Of a stretch of 64,000 bases of DNA, positions 22,992-37,051 are shown one piece after another. Numbering within the stretch: position 1 is the first letter of the stretch; every line of letters begins with the position of its first letter. Under the pieces are notes generated by a model. It saw only the letters and a list, made by a program, of their open reading frames with translations, was not told the origin of the DNA and did no database searches. The position numbers and the translations under genes are program-made. Source of the stretch: Laguncularia racemosa (taxonomy: Eukaryota; Streptophyta; Magnoliopsida; Myrtales; Combretaceae); contig JBBMOL010000046.1 of assembly GCA_037954665.1 (NCBI GenBank), positions 4,758,501 to 4,822,500 of the forward strand. Direction: 5' to 3'.

Positions 22992-25900
22992 TCAGCAATT
23001 TGGATTGCAGTCTGAAACATCAGCTGATGATGCTAATACAAGCTGTGGTTCAGCAATAATTCCTTCCTTTCTTGCTTTCTTCCGTTCACGCTGCAGCCTG
23101 AAATATTCCCTTTTCCTTGCCCTGTAACTGTTTGGGTTCTCGGGCTGCACTTCACGTGGATAAACACTGACCTATAAAAATATAAAAAGCTACTATGTTA
23201 GAGCTATGCTGCTTAGATCCTTAACTATTAGATAGCATTCACTGGTAATATACCTTCTTCCTGTCCGGTCCATACTTCTCAAACTTGACTAATCCATCAA
23301 TTAGAGAGAAAATAGTGTAGTCCTTGCCAAGTCCGACATTCTTTCCAGGATGAAACTGAAAAGTATGCAGAGTGAAACACCAAATTGTCAGCAGATACTC
23401 ACGTGGAACATTTTAGTTGTGGCCAGAGCAATTCCACCGAGTTTAAGTTCAGAAACTTGAAGAACATAATGCCTTACGATGCATGCATAAAAGGTCATTA
23501 ATTTGTCTGAGCCATCTTTTGAAATATTATCTGACGAGCCCAAGCTCTCTGAAGGGGCTGACATGCAGGCAATCTCACTCAAGCAATTTACTCTCATCCA
23601 GTAATGCCTTTTAAACAAAAAAGCAAGTAGAAGACTAATGAGGTCTCAGACTGCATGTTCATTTTTGTGATGCATAATGACGTGTTTTCCTGAGTTTCCT
23701 ACTTCATACAAGGCACAAGTTACCTCAAGTGCACCTAAAACAGTTATGTCACACTATAAAAAGCAAGAGAGCAAAACATTGCATGTAGAGCTCAAGCCTA
23801 TCCTGCTCCACATTGTTTTGTTCATAGCTATCTACCAATGTAGATTTCACCTAGCAGGTCTGCCATGTTTTTATGCTTTTCTTGGATAAAAACCATGTTT
23901 CTACGCTTGATATCTTTCCTCACAACTTCTACGCTCTGAAGGAGGTACTCTTTTAGCACCTTTGACATGAAAACAATGCCCCATTTGCAAATTTCCACCA
24001 GAGAAATCTCTAAAAAATTGTTCAAATGCAGAGAAATGCTGGCAGCAGAAAATGAGACTAAATTCCAAGTTTTTTTCCCTGGGTAATTAGTGCAGATTCA
24101 TAACTTTAGAAAAATGGAGGGGATCATTTTCCTCCAGGTCTTTGATCAAAACATGACTTTTTAAGCAAAGTTTACATGTATTGTTACATTTGTTTATTTA
24201 TAGTCAAGATATTTTGGTCCTAATGACAGCCAGTATTGCCCAGTGATCTGTAGCATGAATGCTTCCTTTTCTAAGAGATATACGTCACATGATAGAGTAA
24301 AACATTTTGCAGGCTAGTCCAAATGTTGTGATATGAGTTTGATTGAATGAACAGAATGCTTCTGATCAATCTGAAAACACTATGGCTTCAGCAACATTAG
24401 AACTCAAGCTTTGAGATCACATAGAGTAATCTTGCATATGAACCTCATTTTGTTTGCCTGCTTAACAAATTATACTATCACCTCACTTCTAGTCCTATGG
24501 GTCAGTTAGTCTTCATCCCTTTTTCTCCATATAGAGATAAACAAGTGACTAGGGAAGATGTTTACACTTCTGGTTTATTCTTGTTAGGGAAAAGTACAAG
24601 AATTTAACCTCCATCTTTTACTACTTCACCTTTTAACTTATTTGTTTGAGTCCTTCACCTTTTCCTACTTTTCTATTTTAATCCTTCACATTTTAGCTTT
24701 TCTATTTGAGTCCTTTTCTTTTTAAAAAAACAATTAGAAAGTCCCTCCGTCATGTTTTCAGACAATTGCATTAAATTTTTCTTCTGACATGAACTTGTTT
24801 ATTATTATGAGTATCACTTCACACATTATAATTAATTCACCATTTTTATGCAGAAAAATTTTTGTATGTACCAATAGAGGGGCATTTTCCAGTCATTTTG
24901 GAAATAAGAACTTAATGAGAAAAGTTAAAAGGTGACGGATTAAAATAGAAAAGTAGCAAAATGTATATAACCCGAACAGAAAAGATAAAAGGACTTAAAT
25001 AGAAAAGTAGCCATGGATGGGATGTCCATTTTGTACTTCTCCCTTCTTGTTATACCCTATGCCACAAATGCTATAACATAGAAGTCCAAGGGATTAACAA
25101 CGTGATGTTCTGCAAATCATCCGCCAGAATACAATGCTTGTGCAGATATATCTCTTTTTGGATATGGCACCCCTAAAAAAATTAAAACCTACTGCACGTA
25201 AAATTTGCCAGCATTTTTCACTCACCCATTAACCAAGATTTCATTTCTTTACAACCAGGTAACTCCCATCCAAAAGAAATAAAATCTAATACAGCATCAA
25301 AAGTAGATAACATCTGTTAAAAGTTTTGACAGACAAAAATCCTATCCCAGACAATTACTATGATCCAAGGGAACTAAGCATTGAGCTTATGACCATGTGA
25401 ATCTTTGGACCTCGGATTTCGATTCCCCTACAAAGTAAGAAAAACAAACAATCAATTAATTCCATCTCAGTTTCATATTTTATCTTCATTTTTCTCATTG
25501 TTAAACTACAAAGGCAAACCGAAGACCCCAGACTGAGAACTTGAAGAAAATTTTCAGAATTCACTACTAAAAATTCTGAGAAACTCTACAAAAGATAACA
25601 TTATTAATTTGTTTTTTGCACCCTCCTTTTTCTGTTTTCTTGCTATTAAACCCTGCCATTCGCCTCGGATAAAATTCTAGCCTCGAGGTCCGCCATGGTC
25701 GAGACACACTAATTTCTAAAGTTACCAATTTCCAATCGCAAATGACCAAGCATAAATAAATAACAAACTTCAAGTATAAAACCACATAAGACTATCTAAT
25801 GGTTCAAAACACACAATCAAATGCAATTTCAATGAGGTGAAATTTCGACTTGACACGAAACAATACGATGAGACGTTACACGAACTAAATAAGTCAATCT

Positions 25901-26199
25901 GGGCACGAAGAATTTACCTTGGTACCACGTTGTCGTACGATAATAGCACCAGGCTTTGCAACTTGGTCACCGAAAATCTTAACCCCAAGTCTTTGTCCTC
26001 TAGAATCACGACCGTTCTTAGTACTACCAGCTCCTTTCTTGTGAGCAGACTCGATCGTTAAAGGGAACTTCACTGAGTGTGAAACTGATAGCTGCTTCTT
26101 CACTGGGACAGACCCAAAATCGCCTTTGAAGACAGAAGTTGACGAACTTGAAGATAGAGAAAGTCCTCGGAAGGAGGCTATGAGGTTCAGCGTCGCCAT
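22992..26199 (-). CDS. RPL27: Plastid 50S ribosomal protein bL27c
   Basis: Three exons on the minus strand: 26199-25918, 23355-23254 and 23171-22992, GT-AG introns, all phase 0, 187 aa. Residues 1-51 form a Ser/Thr-rich plastid transit peptide (MATLNLIASFRGLSL). The mature protein starts near AHKKGAGSTKNGRDSRGQR, the bL27 N-terminus that reaches the peptidyl transferase centre in bacterial ribosomes. Exon 2 gives FHPGKNVGLGKDYTIFSL and DGLVKFEKYGPDRKK, and exon 3 supplies YPREV plus the basic RERKKARKEG extension typical of plant plastid L27. The product acts in the large subunit of the chloroplast ribosome. Intron 1 is 2.56 kb and carries MITE copy B. Identification is firm; exon limits are inferred from frame and splice sites. 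Confidence 0.95.
24587..25043. mobile_element. MULE-type MITE, copy B, inside intron 1 of bL27c
   Basis: The ends are GGGAAAAGTACAA and, in inverse orientation, GGGAGAAGTACAA. Internal repeats of 'tttctatttNagtcctt' type occur in both arms. A perfect 9-bp target duplication, TTCTTGTTA, flanks it at 24578-24586 and 25044-25052. The 9-bp size points to the Mutator superfamily. It is shorter and less symmetrical than copy A. Confidence 0.85.
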
Positions 26200-27329
26200 T
26201 CGTTTGATCCCAGTGAGTGAGGGGAGAGAGTGGAAGAGGTTAGGGAGGGGGATAACTAATTGGGGAGGCCTTATCTTCCCCCACCGGTTATGTGATGTGT
26301 TTTCTTATGACCAGATAAAATGAAAAAAAAAAAAAACAGAAAGAAAAGAATTTTTTGGTTTTATTACTTTTCTTCAATTTCATTTGTGATTAATTTCCTC
26401 TATCTTTGAAACTCACGAATCAGACAAAAAGTGATTTTAGATCTATTTTACTTTTTGAAGTTAAATAAAAAATTAAATAGAAAAAATCAAAACTAAACGA
26501 AAATAACCATTTTTTTTTATTTAGTTGTTAAATATTTTGTTATAATTAATGTATTATTTATATGTTTAAATTTTATTATTTTTCAAAGAATACCACTTTT
26601 TTTTTCTTTTTTACAAATTACAAGCACTTTTCTTAATATATATATATATTGCAATTGCAATTTGATGGACATAATCAATTGTCAAAATTTATTAATACTT
26701 AAGAGTTCTTCCTCATTTGTAACAATCTAAAGATTAGAGAAACAGTGTTTTGCTATCAAGTTGCTACCCTAAAAGATCAAACAAGGCTCAAAATAAAAAA
26801 TACACTGCTTTTTATTAAGAACAACAAAGTTAATGTTCGATAATTTTTCTACCTATCGCTTGTGCGCTTGAAGCTCTTGAGACAACATGTTCCTCTTTCT
26901 TGCTCTCTCTCTCTCTCTACATGTTAATTCAATGTCATCCTCTAAGGCCACATGACACACAGGACTCATGCTACATATTGAATTCTCCTGGCAACTCCAT
27001 TTGAAACAAAGAAAGTTGACTACTCGATAATGGCATTTGCAAGGAATGAGACAATCGGGCCAATTGATAGTGATAACATTACCCAAGAGTAAGAAACCAA
27101 CCTCAAGATTATTAAGCAGATAATGCCACCACTTGAGAATGCTAATGATGGCTACACCACACAATAAGCTACTTCTAATATTGTATGGATGATGCCTAAG
27201 TTACAATAAAGCATTAAAACCATCAATGAATTCATGGTTGTGTTCTCCTAAACTATACTAAGGATGGTTACTATTACTATTGCAAAATAGAGTGTAGCTT
27301 TGATATGGCTATTAACATGTAATAAGGTG
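26200..27329. other. bL27c promoter side and AT-rich intergenic DNA
   Basis: The first 100 bases hold the 5' leader and promoter of bL27c. The remainder is AT-rich, with a (TA)n run near 26637 and a (CT)n run near 26905-26919. No gene is recognised. Confidence 0.5.
26270..26275 (-). promoter_or_regulatory. GATAAG (I-box-like) element upstream of bL27c
   Basis: GATAAGG reads on the coding strand about 70 bp upstream of the bL27c ATG. I-box elements (GATAAGR) are known in promoters of light-responsive nuclear genes for plastid proteins. A six-base match alone is weak evidence. Confidence 0.3.
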
Positions 27330-28230
27330 CTACCTAATTGATCAACCAATTGTCTCACTACAAATTCGTACCCAAGGGTTATGTAAGTTTGAATTTCATG
27401 TTATTCAATGGTAAGAAGGAAAGTGCTAAAGAGCACTTGTTGGATTTCATTGAGACTTTAGAAATCCATAACTTGTATGATGATTTGAAGCTAAAGAAAT
27501 TTTCTAAGATTCCCTTAGAGAAGGCACACACCTGATATATTAATCTTTCCCCTAGGTTAGTGGATTCATGGGGAAGCATGGGCAAAATATTTTAGAAAAA
27601 CTTTCTCCATGTAAGATAAGGTCACTCTGATTAACATAGAGTAAATTCATGAAAAAACTAATTGAATACACGAGCGCTTTAGAGAGTGCTCTTTAAATAT
27701 TCAAGATATGAAAGAGATTCACCAAGTATGTTGTATACTTAGAGAATATCTCTCCTTGATTTCTTTCATTGCAATAGTTGAATATGCACAAAGGACCAAT
27801 AATTTCATTGCATGATGAAAGGGAGAACATGGAAAATTCAATAGATAAACGTTGTCAATGACCAAAACCCATAGAGAAAGCTTTATGAGAGGAAAGAAAC
27901 AAAGAAGCAACAAGCTTAAGGCTTCACACCATTGTTGCTATTCCTATGCCTAATAAGCAAAGCCCATGAAATACTCAACCAATGGTTACAAGATGTGAAT
28001 ATCAGACTTTCACAGGTTGAGTGTTTACCCACTATAGAAGAGAAGAGCCATCCAAAGTTTAGCAATTTTCGTGGAACCGTAGGTTATCCTAGTAAAGATT
28101 ACAAGACCCTAAAGAAAATATTCCATGAAAGAGTCCACAAGGTGGAGCTCACTATCAACGTTAAGTATCCCAAAGATATTCTAATGAAAAAAAAAAACTA
28201 TGTTAAATTTACAAACAAGTTTATCTAGTG
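27330..28230 (+). pseudogene. Ty3/gypsy gag remnant
   Basis: The frame at 27338-27580 reads FNGKKESAKEHLLDFIETL, then EFSKIPL-like KFSKIPLEKAHT, a stop where Trp is expected, and YINLSPR. This matches a plant gypsy gag core that normally has F-DG--NAKEH--RF-DTL and A-TWY-NL-PGS. Later pieces near 28020-28190 (EEKSHPKFSNFRGTVGYP) fit the downstream gag/linker region. Stops are frequent; no pol follows. Confidence 0.6.
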
Positions 28231-28442
28231 TGCAGTTAAAATAAATAAATATCTCTTAATATATGAGTTCTAGAAAGAAGTTGTGCATAGTTGAAAAGGA
28301 GCTCAAACCATAATCAAAATTAGAAACCAAAAGTAGAAGCAAAATTAGAAGTGCAAATCAAAATCAAAAGCTTAGAATAGGAGAAGTATATTTATATATT
28401 AAAGGCCTAACTCTACGAGTTAAATGTGGGTGATACATTTAA

Positions 28443-28980
28443 GGAAAAAGTACATTTTTAGTCTTCAATGTTTACCTATTTTTCTATTTAAATCCTTAAC
28501 CTTTTTTTTTTTTCTATTTGAGTCCTCAATGTTTTTAAAATTTTACAAAAATAGGACTTTCATTAACTACATTAAATTTTTTACACATATTGAGTATGCA
28601 ATAGCTCTCAATTAGTTTTATACTAGTTAACCAAGGTGAGTAAGGTATACACAAAATCTTCCAACCCCTTTTTCTTAATTTTAATAATTATTTTTAATTA
28701 TTTATTATTTATATTATATTATATTAATATTATATTTTATTATATTATGTAAATAAATATATTTAATATTATCATTTTGTCAAGTTGATTATTGTAGACA
28801 AATTTGAAGTTAATAAGTGTCACTAAGTGATGAAAAACTTAATATATTTTATAGAAGTTCTTTTTTTTTTTTTGTAAAGTTTTAAAAGCATTAAGGACTC
28901 AAATAGAAGGGAAAAAAAAAAGATTGATAACTCAAATAAAAAAAATAGGTAAACATTAAGTACTAAACATTACTTTTTCC
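28443..28980. mobile_element. MULE-type MITE, copy C (538 bp)
   Basis: The left end is GGAAAAAGTACATTTTTAG and the right end, inverted, is GGAAAAAGTAATGTTTAG. The arms are matched for about 150-200 bp with the 'tctatttgagtcctNaatg' motif. The flanks TACATTTAA (28434-28442) and TACATGTAA (28981-28989) agree at 8 of 9 bases, a 9-bp duplication with one change. Confidence 0.85.
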
Positions 28981-31900
28981 TACATGTAATTAAACATCCA
29001 TAGTAAAGAGAAAATCTTATAGAAGATCTACAATTGTCAAAATATTGAGATTCCATGTTTCTAAAAGATATATATAGAAGTGATATTGAAGATAGAATAT
29101 TCATGAGTTAATATTTACACCAAGAATCACGACAGCAAATATAAAGATGTAACAACTATGAAGAACACAAGTAAACTTTGAATATGAAGTATGAATGAGC
29201 AACAACTATTATAATGGCTAATTCCTTATGAAGCTCAACAAGAAATACAAGAAGATGTATTTGGAAGTAAAGAGATTGTAGGCATTGTCATTTATAATAG
29301 TTACTTCCTTATTGAAATTTTGGAGGTTGACTATACAAAGGAGTTGCACAAAACTGAAAAATATTTGCTGCGAATGAAAAGAAAAGAAAGAGATAAAATA
29401 AGAAAAAGAGAGCGAATTTATGATTGTGCTAATTATAGATGAAATTTCTATTATATTACTTGACTAAATTGCTCTACTAAGTGTAGCGAGCTATTTAAGA
29501 AATAAGAGGTTAAGGTGTGTGAGACAAAGTGGGATTGTGATTGTAGACTTGGGTATTCCTAGTTAATGAGTGTGAGGTAGGGCATAGTCAAATTTGTAAA
29601 GCTACATAATCCTACGATAGGGATTGTGAGGTAGAGTAGATTAATATTTGTACCCTTGATTGATTTCTCAAACATTGGAACATGCCAATATGGATAGATT
29701 GGTTGCTTAACTCAAAGCTAAAAAAGAGAATTTTCTTACAAGGAGAAATCTCTATAAATCATTTGTCTAGTCTTCTTAAGCCCTACTCTATTTATTTCCA
29801 CAATTTATCTTGTTATTTTATTGCTTTTGCATGTCAATCCCTAATAAAATATTCATAAACATTGTTTAATGAAATTAAAGAATAATTAAAAAGGGTTATA
29901 TTTATAATTTTTGCATATATATATATGTATATGTATATATTTAATTGTATAACAATCAACTTAACCCCCTTCTTAATTATATACTAGAACCAACAATCGA
30001 TGACAACAATATCCAAAACAATTTACCATGATGTCATGAGTGTTGCTCCCATGATCCAATGATAAAAGCAAGAGATGCACCACCTACGCAAGCATAAGAA
30101 GATAAGAGAGTTGATCGAGGTCAATGAAGACACATATTCAGCTGTTATTGCTGCCTTATTAAAAATTACAAACTTTAAGTTCTTCAACCTCCTAGAGTTC
30201 ATTAAGGATGCACGACTTACAACTAATATTCAAGTTGAGCTCCATTGAGGTAATTACAATCTGCAAAAGTTGAAATTAACAGAGGGCTTTTAAAGAGAAT
30301 TGAAACAATCCAAATCAAAGAAAATTTTAAATTAATTTCAAGTAATTATTATAAAAGGAAAAGTTGATAAAATTTAAAAAACTCAATTAATAGCTTGGCC
30401 TCACCTCAATACATTTAAGGTTAATTTTAGATATCAAATAAGTTATTAGTATGGATTAAAGACCAATTACATAATTAACCCTAGGGTGATTAATGTTAAG
30501 AGAGGGTATGATGGCAATTTTAACTTTTAGTAAAAATTGAGTTGTATATCCCCAAACATTTAAACCATAGAAGAGTCTAGAATTATTTAACACACCTCTT
30601 TTCCTCACCAAGCAATTGCTACTGCTGCTCTCTTTCTTTCCTAGAGGCTTTTAGCTTAAGTCTTACCCCCCAATTCATTAAATTAAAAGGAAATTAAGGA
30701 GATCTAAAGGTCCTAAAGAAAATACTATTGAAGATTGGGTAAGTAATTCTAATCTCAAGTTTAATTCAAAATTAATTATGATTAAATGATTGGAGTTGTG
30801 ACTTCTAGTTAATGTGATTTAAGAAAATGAAATCAATTGAAGGAAGTTAAGTTGGAGATCCATGCTTTAAAGGTTAGCATGAACTTCAAATAAGCTTAAG
30901 TAAGTTGGAATTTCAAATCTCCTGTGTTTTAGGATCTAGATCTTAGATATCGTGTATAGGTTTTCTTGATATTTTGTTCTAGATAGTAGTTTAGTGTTTA
31001 AATCTATTTTAATTTCAAGATTTAAAGATTAAAGGAGTAAATTCATGTTTTGGAGTGGTTTTCTCAAACTTAAGAAGGTGTTTAAACTTCAATCTAAGGT
31101 ATGTAGCTCAACCTTTAGGTTAACTATGTTGATTTGTGATTTAATTTATTGTAGAAGCTTAGATGTAAGATGAATTGAAGTTGATTGATGGTTCGGTCCC
31201 ATTTAAGTGGCACATAAGTACATATATTGGGTATTAGTGTTTGATTTGTTAATTTTGTGTTGATTAGTGTTCATTTATCATGAGATGATACTATGAATTG
31301 ACAGACATCAAGTTTTGGATAAATTGAAGTATTTTTATGAACTCTCTCTATATATTAGGTGTTTATAATGTGTTCTTGCTCAATTATGTGTTATTTATTT
31401 TGATTCATGATAAATTGGAGTGTTTGAGTATGGGTTGAAATAAGAAATGTTGATTTGATGCATTGATTGGGTATAAGAAGCTTTAGTTGTGAGTTTCATT
31501 AAAAAATTAAAGTGTAATTTGAGTTTAATTTGATCAATTAATTCAATTATGAGTAATCTTGATGATTAGATAAAGTTTATATGCTTATAGGTAAACTTGG
31601 ATTGAAAATAATTGAGTTAGGAACATCTTTTAACTTTAGTTAATAAGTGTTTGTGTTAATTCTAAGAACCTTAGATAATAGATTTTGATCTTGCAAAATA
31701 TGATTTTGATGATTTTAGGGTGTTATATTGGTAATTGTTTGATTTTTTATTAGAGACATTAATTTGTTGGTGAATTTGGGTAGTTTAGGCATTGGTTTTG
31801 GAGTATAGATTTCATTTGAGTGAAGTTAAGTTGAAGTTTAATTTACTGGAAAATTTGAAGGTATTGAACTATATTTTTATGTGCTTATCAGTGTCCTTGA

Positions 31901-32985
31901 TACATTCTTAACGTCTTCCTAACAAGTAGCTAGTTTTGATCTTATAAGATGAATAATTATAAATTAAACTCAATGCATAATTTTTTGAGAATTTAATATG
32001 TTCTTGATTATAAATTGAAAAGGTTGAGTAATCATAATGTGTTCATGAGGATATTTAATTGTTCTCAAGTAAATGTATATATTCTTGATAAGTTCCGATT
32101 TTATTCTTAAATTAAAATATTTTGATCTTTTAAACTCAATGGGGATTAAGGACTTAATGTTTATGCCTTCATGATTTTTCCAAAAAACTTTAATGAAAGG
32201 CTTATATGATATATTAAGTGTAAAAGTAGGCCAGCATTTCCATTGGCAAAAAGGATATTTTCAAGTCCATGTTTTTATGAATGTTTTTCATATTCATCTT
32301 AATATTTAATGTGTTCTTGACAAAAATGCAACTTCAATCTTCTAAGAGGGCTAAAATTCATTGAAAACAAGTTTTCCTATGAATTTTGAGATATTGATAG
32401 ATTTGATTTACTTGAATCTTCTTCTTACTTTCATGATCAATCAAATCCCAAATCATGAATCTTTAACTATATAATTGGAATCAAGATTTTGGAAAAGTTG
32501 GTCTAATCTTCCAAGAGGGCTTGAAACTTGCAACTCCGTGCTTATGATTAAAATATTAATTATTAACACCATTCTAAATAATAAAATCTAGAAATATAAT
32601 AAATAATTTTTAGGAAAATAGGAAATTATAAAGTAACAGAAAGTTGAAACGCCCCTTCTCCTCCCCCCTTTATGAAACTAAATCCATCCAAAACTAACTC
32701 AAAAGAATTGCACTAGCAAGTCCAAAAACTTGTTACTTCCCCATGTAATTGGCAATTTAACTAAATATAAAACTAAAAATGATTAAATGGTAAATGAATA
32801 ATAATTAAAAATAACTAAGGATAAACTTTGATTAAATAACTAATTAACTTAATGGCGTGGTTTAGTTTATAACGGAATTTGGCTAACTAACCTAATAGTT
32901 TACACTTAGAATTTAATCTTCTAATTTTACCTTTGGGCTTAATTAATAAACCCAACTATGAGACTTAACTAATGGGCTTAAATAT
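28981..32985. other. Gene-poor AT-rich DNA
   Basis: No gene is recognised. Repeated phrases such as 'atgtgttcttga' recur between 31.3 and 32.3 kb without a clear period. A stretch near 30.0-30.25 kb looks like former coding DNA but shows no recognisable domain. Confidence 0.45.
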
Positions 32986-33103
32986 AATAAGTTTAAGTAC
33001 TCAACTTCAATTAATTAAACAATAACTTCTATTTTCTTACTTGCAATAAGTTTAAGTACCCAACTTCAATTAATTAAACAATAACTTCTATTTCCTTACT
33101 TAC
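32986..33103. repeat. Tandem duplication, 59-bp unit, two copies
   Basis: Copies start at 32986 and 33045 with 'aataagtttaagtac' and contain 'caattaattaaacaataac'. They differ at only a few positions, so this duplication is comparatively young. Confidence 0.9.
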
Positions 33104-36100
33104 GTACAAATACAATGATGGTTTTCGAGATTTGGCTTTTCAACTTGGTGCAATCACATGAGCTTCCACATATGTAGTAATCTGCATGTTGCATGTGCTT
33201 ATAAGGTAGAATAAAACAAGACTAATATGTAAACTTCGTTAATTTAAACATGTTATGCTTATGTATGGTCATCTTGAGTTAGCAAGGACACCCTTGAGCT
33301 GAGATTATGCTTGCAAGCGTAGTTACTAGGATAATATTGTAGTTAGGTGTTTAGGCTACCAATGGTGGCTCTACAAGTAACTAATAGCAGGGAACTATGT
33401 TAGAATAACAATCAATGAAAGCAGAGGGGATTTATATCAAGAGTGTTTGGGATTATGGGACTCAGTAGACAATACAATTCTAATAAATTGCAATCATCAA
33501 CATCTGAATAACTACAATAAACTTTGCATGAGATTCCTACTTATTCTTCTTTTTGGGCATAGAGTTTGGTTGCTCTCGTTAATTCTTGATAGCTTGCTAC
33601 ATAGGGATCAGACCTTCATTACCCTTGTCGTACTATTCCATAGTCATGAATACTCTCATATTGTTTGTTTACATCTAAACTATATGTTAATGAACCTTAA
33701 TTGTTGCATTAGAAATAGGTATGTGTGCCAGTGGCATCAAGTGTGACTATATGGTTGCTATTGTACTTAGTTTGTTGTGGCTCACTCCTTTCTTAAGTTT
33801 TCAAGCGATGACCTTTATGTCAATTTTGAGTATGATTTTCTTGTTAATGGATTTGATGATGAGTTTGGATTAGTGAGAAAGATTCCAGAAACAACGTATA
33901 GATGCACATTTGTTATTCTAGCCATGCTTGGCCTTAGTATAGATCATTACTCATTTTTGCTTTATTTTTATATTTCCACATCTTTATATTGACTTTAGAC
34001 TTATCACTATTTTGGATTACACTAGACATTGAATAGTTTTGGACTTATTTACATTTAGGTTAGTGATCCCTAAATGGATTTATAGACTTTGTAATGACAT
34101 ATCTCAAATGGATATTTCAATAAATGTATTTCTTACAAACTTTACTAGAATTTTTAAAATCTTCCTCATATATTCAACTAGCAAACAAATCATCATTTAA
34201 GTGTTTTCCCAAATTAGTGAAGGATCTTATAAACGTAAAACTAGCTTAAAAACCCACATTAAGAGTTCAAATCCTTAATGTATTCTACTTAATATAATAG
34301 GTAGCAAACTGTTATTGCCTGTACATTCGAGGCATGACAAGAACCAACTATTAGGCTCGACAACATACCCATATCTACTAAGGACAACTATAGTACAGCC
34401 AAAGGATTAAAAAGACTTTACATCAAGCCATCTCTAGTCACTCGGTTCAATGCCTTATCAAGCACCATTCCACCACTACTATTGTCAACAACCTTCCCCA
34501 TTGTGCTAAAGCCATGATTGATACTCCCTCTCTATTCAATAGTCATTGTATCTCTATAGTTGGTCTCAAAATCATGCCTAAGAAGGTTTGACATGTTTTT
34601 GCATTTCTTTGGTATTATTGAATCTTATTTAAATGTTGAAATTGATCCACAAAATTAGTTTTTTTTTCATAAATTAAAAAATAAAACCTTGTTTCACATA
34701 ATATTAATTTTTCATAATATTTAAGGTTTTTGTAACACCCCCAAAAGGAAACTAGTAGAAAAAACCCTAAAGCTATTGTATCCTGTGAGCTAGAGGTCAC
34801 AAAACCCTATTTGGTTATTCAATCATTGCACCTATTCATACTAAATACACAATAAAAAAATATACATGAGATTCACTATCTTATGACTTTTTAGGATCAC
34901 AAAGACTCAAAATCCCCTACCAAACAATAACATAGGTTCCTACAACATCATCTCTAGATTTAGTTATCAATAAGGAAAATTAATAAGGTTTAGGTAGCTA
35001 AGGATTAGGAATTGTACCATTATGACCAATTTAACCAATAAAAGTTTATGGCAAAAAATTTTACTATTGCTAATAGAGGACATTTGAAGAGATTCTCATT
35101 CGCTCCCATCCCATGCTTGCTTCAACTATGTTGTCTTACAAAAAAAAAAAAGAAAAAAAACTATAAGGGAGTGATCCAAGGTACAACGGGCTTAGTAAAT
35201 GCCAAGAGACTCACCTTATGCCATGACACATCATTAACTAAGGTTAGCATCCAATTACCCCAATTTAGTGTGGGTTAAGGACTTAGGTTTCCAAAATGCA
35301 ACAAATGACAACAAATTTAAGCTTGCACAATGGAGACTTGCTCCACTAGAAACTTCATTGAATGCACAATGCATTCCCATCCCCACTGTAACCTCCTCTC
35401 CTGTACTAAGGTTAAGAAAAGGTGATTTGTTGCCCCACCTAGAGGCTAGTATTTAGTAGTACATGTAATGTGTTCTAGGGATGAAATGCATGTCTTGGTT
35501 AGTATTTTAACCCAATCATCTTATAGCCAATTATTAGTGATGAGGTAATGTCATAGACACTTAGTAAAAATGCAATAAGTAAACACATCATAACATATCA
35601 AGCATAGTAAATTCAAGTACCCATTAAGCAAAGTCAAACACATGCATCACATTTGCATGATCAATCCACTCACAAGCACATTAAAAAATAATAGCTCATT
35701 GTCTCCAAATTAATAATGCACCTACATTTAATCAAACCAACTATTACCTACCCTCCTACTCAATTATTCCTATGAGTCTCGGACATGGTTATAGATTTAG
35801 CCTATTCAACCTAAAGAAGATGCAATAGAAGTTAAATTTTATACAATGCTTACATGGGGCTAACCTAATATACTTATTCTCCTTGTATTATTTCCATCCT
35901 ATATATTGGTTACATCTCTTTTAGTAGACAAGTGATCATGCCTCCTAAATAGTACAAGTATATTAGGATGTAAGTTATGAAAGGCTAAGGATATTTAAGA
36001 GGTTAAAATATAATTTTAGGTGATTATTATTATGATGCCTAATGTAAATAGAGTCTCATATGGATTGTAAGAGATATTAAGTAGTGGTATATTATGATAA

Positions 36101-37051
36101 ACAATGAATAACATATTAATACTAGTAAAAAACTTTTAGGACATGGGATTGAAGGAGCTCATAAGTGTTTGTTAACTTGATTACTTGTTACTTTTTTCCT
36201 GGAGCATTACAATTATACTGTTAACCAGGGTTATCAAGTTAATTAATTTGTCCTTATAGTATTATTGAAAGTATTTATATAAATCAATTTAAGTTGATAA
36301 AATATTAATATATTAAGTACAGATGTTACTCTATTGAGTATATATACGCATATCAATATAAAAGCTCCCTATGTTACCCATAGTACTGTATAATACAACA
36401 TATATTATGCATAATACTTGTGTATTGTATAATACCTCATGATACTAAATACTATATAAAATTAGAGATTATACATAATTATATACATATACGAACTTAT
36501 GTTATATAATGATTCATATACATATTTAATTATATATGTTTATAAGGTATGTATAGAGAATATATTTTTACGTATACATATATAAATACATATATGTATG
36601 TATGTATTTTGATTATAAAATACGTATATAGATATTTTGAAAACTATTTTTTTAAGATACATTTTGACCAAAATTAGACAGGATAGACATGCTATTAAGT
36701 TTATGCCACTCCATAGTTCTTTTCCGTAGAGTCGCATTTTAGTTTCGGAGTAATCCTCCTAAGAAGATATATACTTTCCATAAACGCTGTAAATTATCAA
36801 AATTATTATATATTTATTGAAACATAGCCATGTCAGTATCGTACGATTCGTACGAACGTGTCTACACTAAATATGAACTCGATTTCCACTTTTGGAGAAT
36901 TTTACATTTCTATCCCTTTTGAGGAAAAACTTACAACCTACATTACAAATTTACCAACAACTACATTAAAGCATAGAAATTAACAAAAGCGCATGAAAAT
37001 AATAAAGTAAATATGACTATTCAATTCCTATCTTATAAAAATTATTCTTTG
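33104..37051. other. Gene-poor DNA with a possible LTR edge
   Basis: No coding domain is recognised. At 34731 'TGTAACACCCC' resembles the 5' edge of many plant LTRs, but I find no partner or end. At 36.3-36.65 kb the sequence is low-complexity TATATG/ATGTATGT. Confidence 0.4.

Noticed and set aside
33447..33992. Two open frames of 99 and 71 codons
   Set aside because: No conserved motif, no splice-consistent neighbours, and the sequence is similar in composition to surrounding non-coding DNA.
34731..35460. LTR starting TGTAACACCCC at 34731
   Set aside because: Only the 5' edge motif is visible; no end, partner or target duplication could be found.
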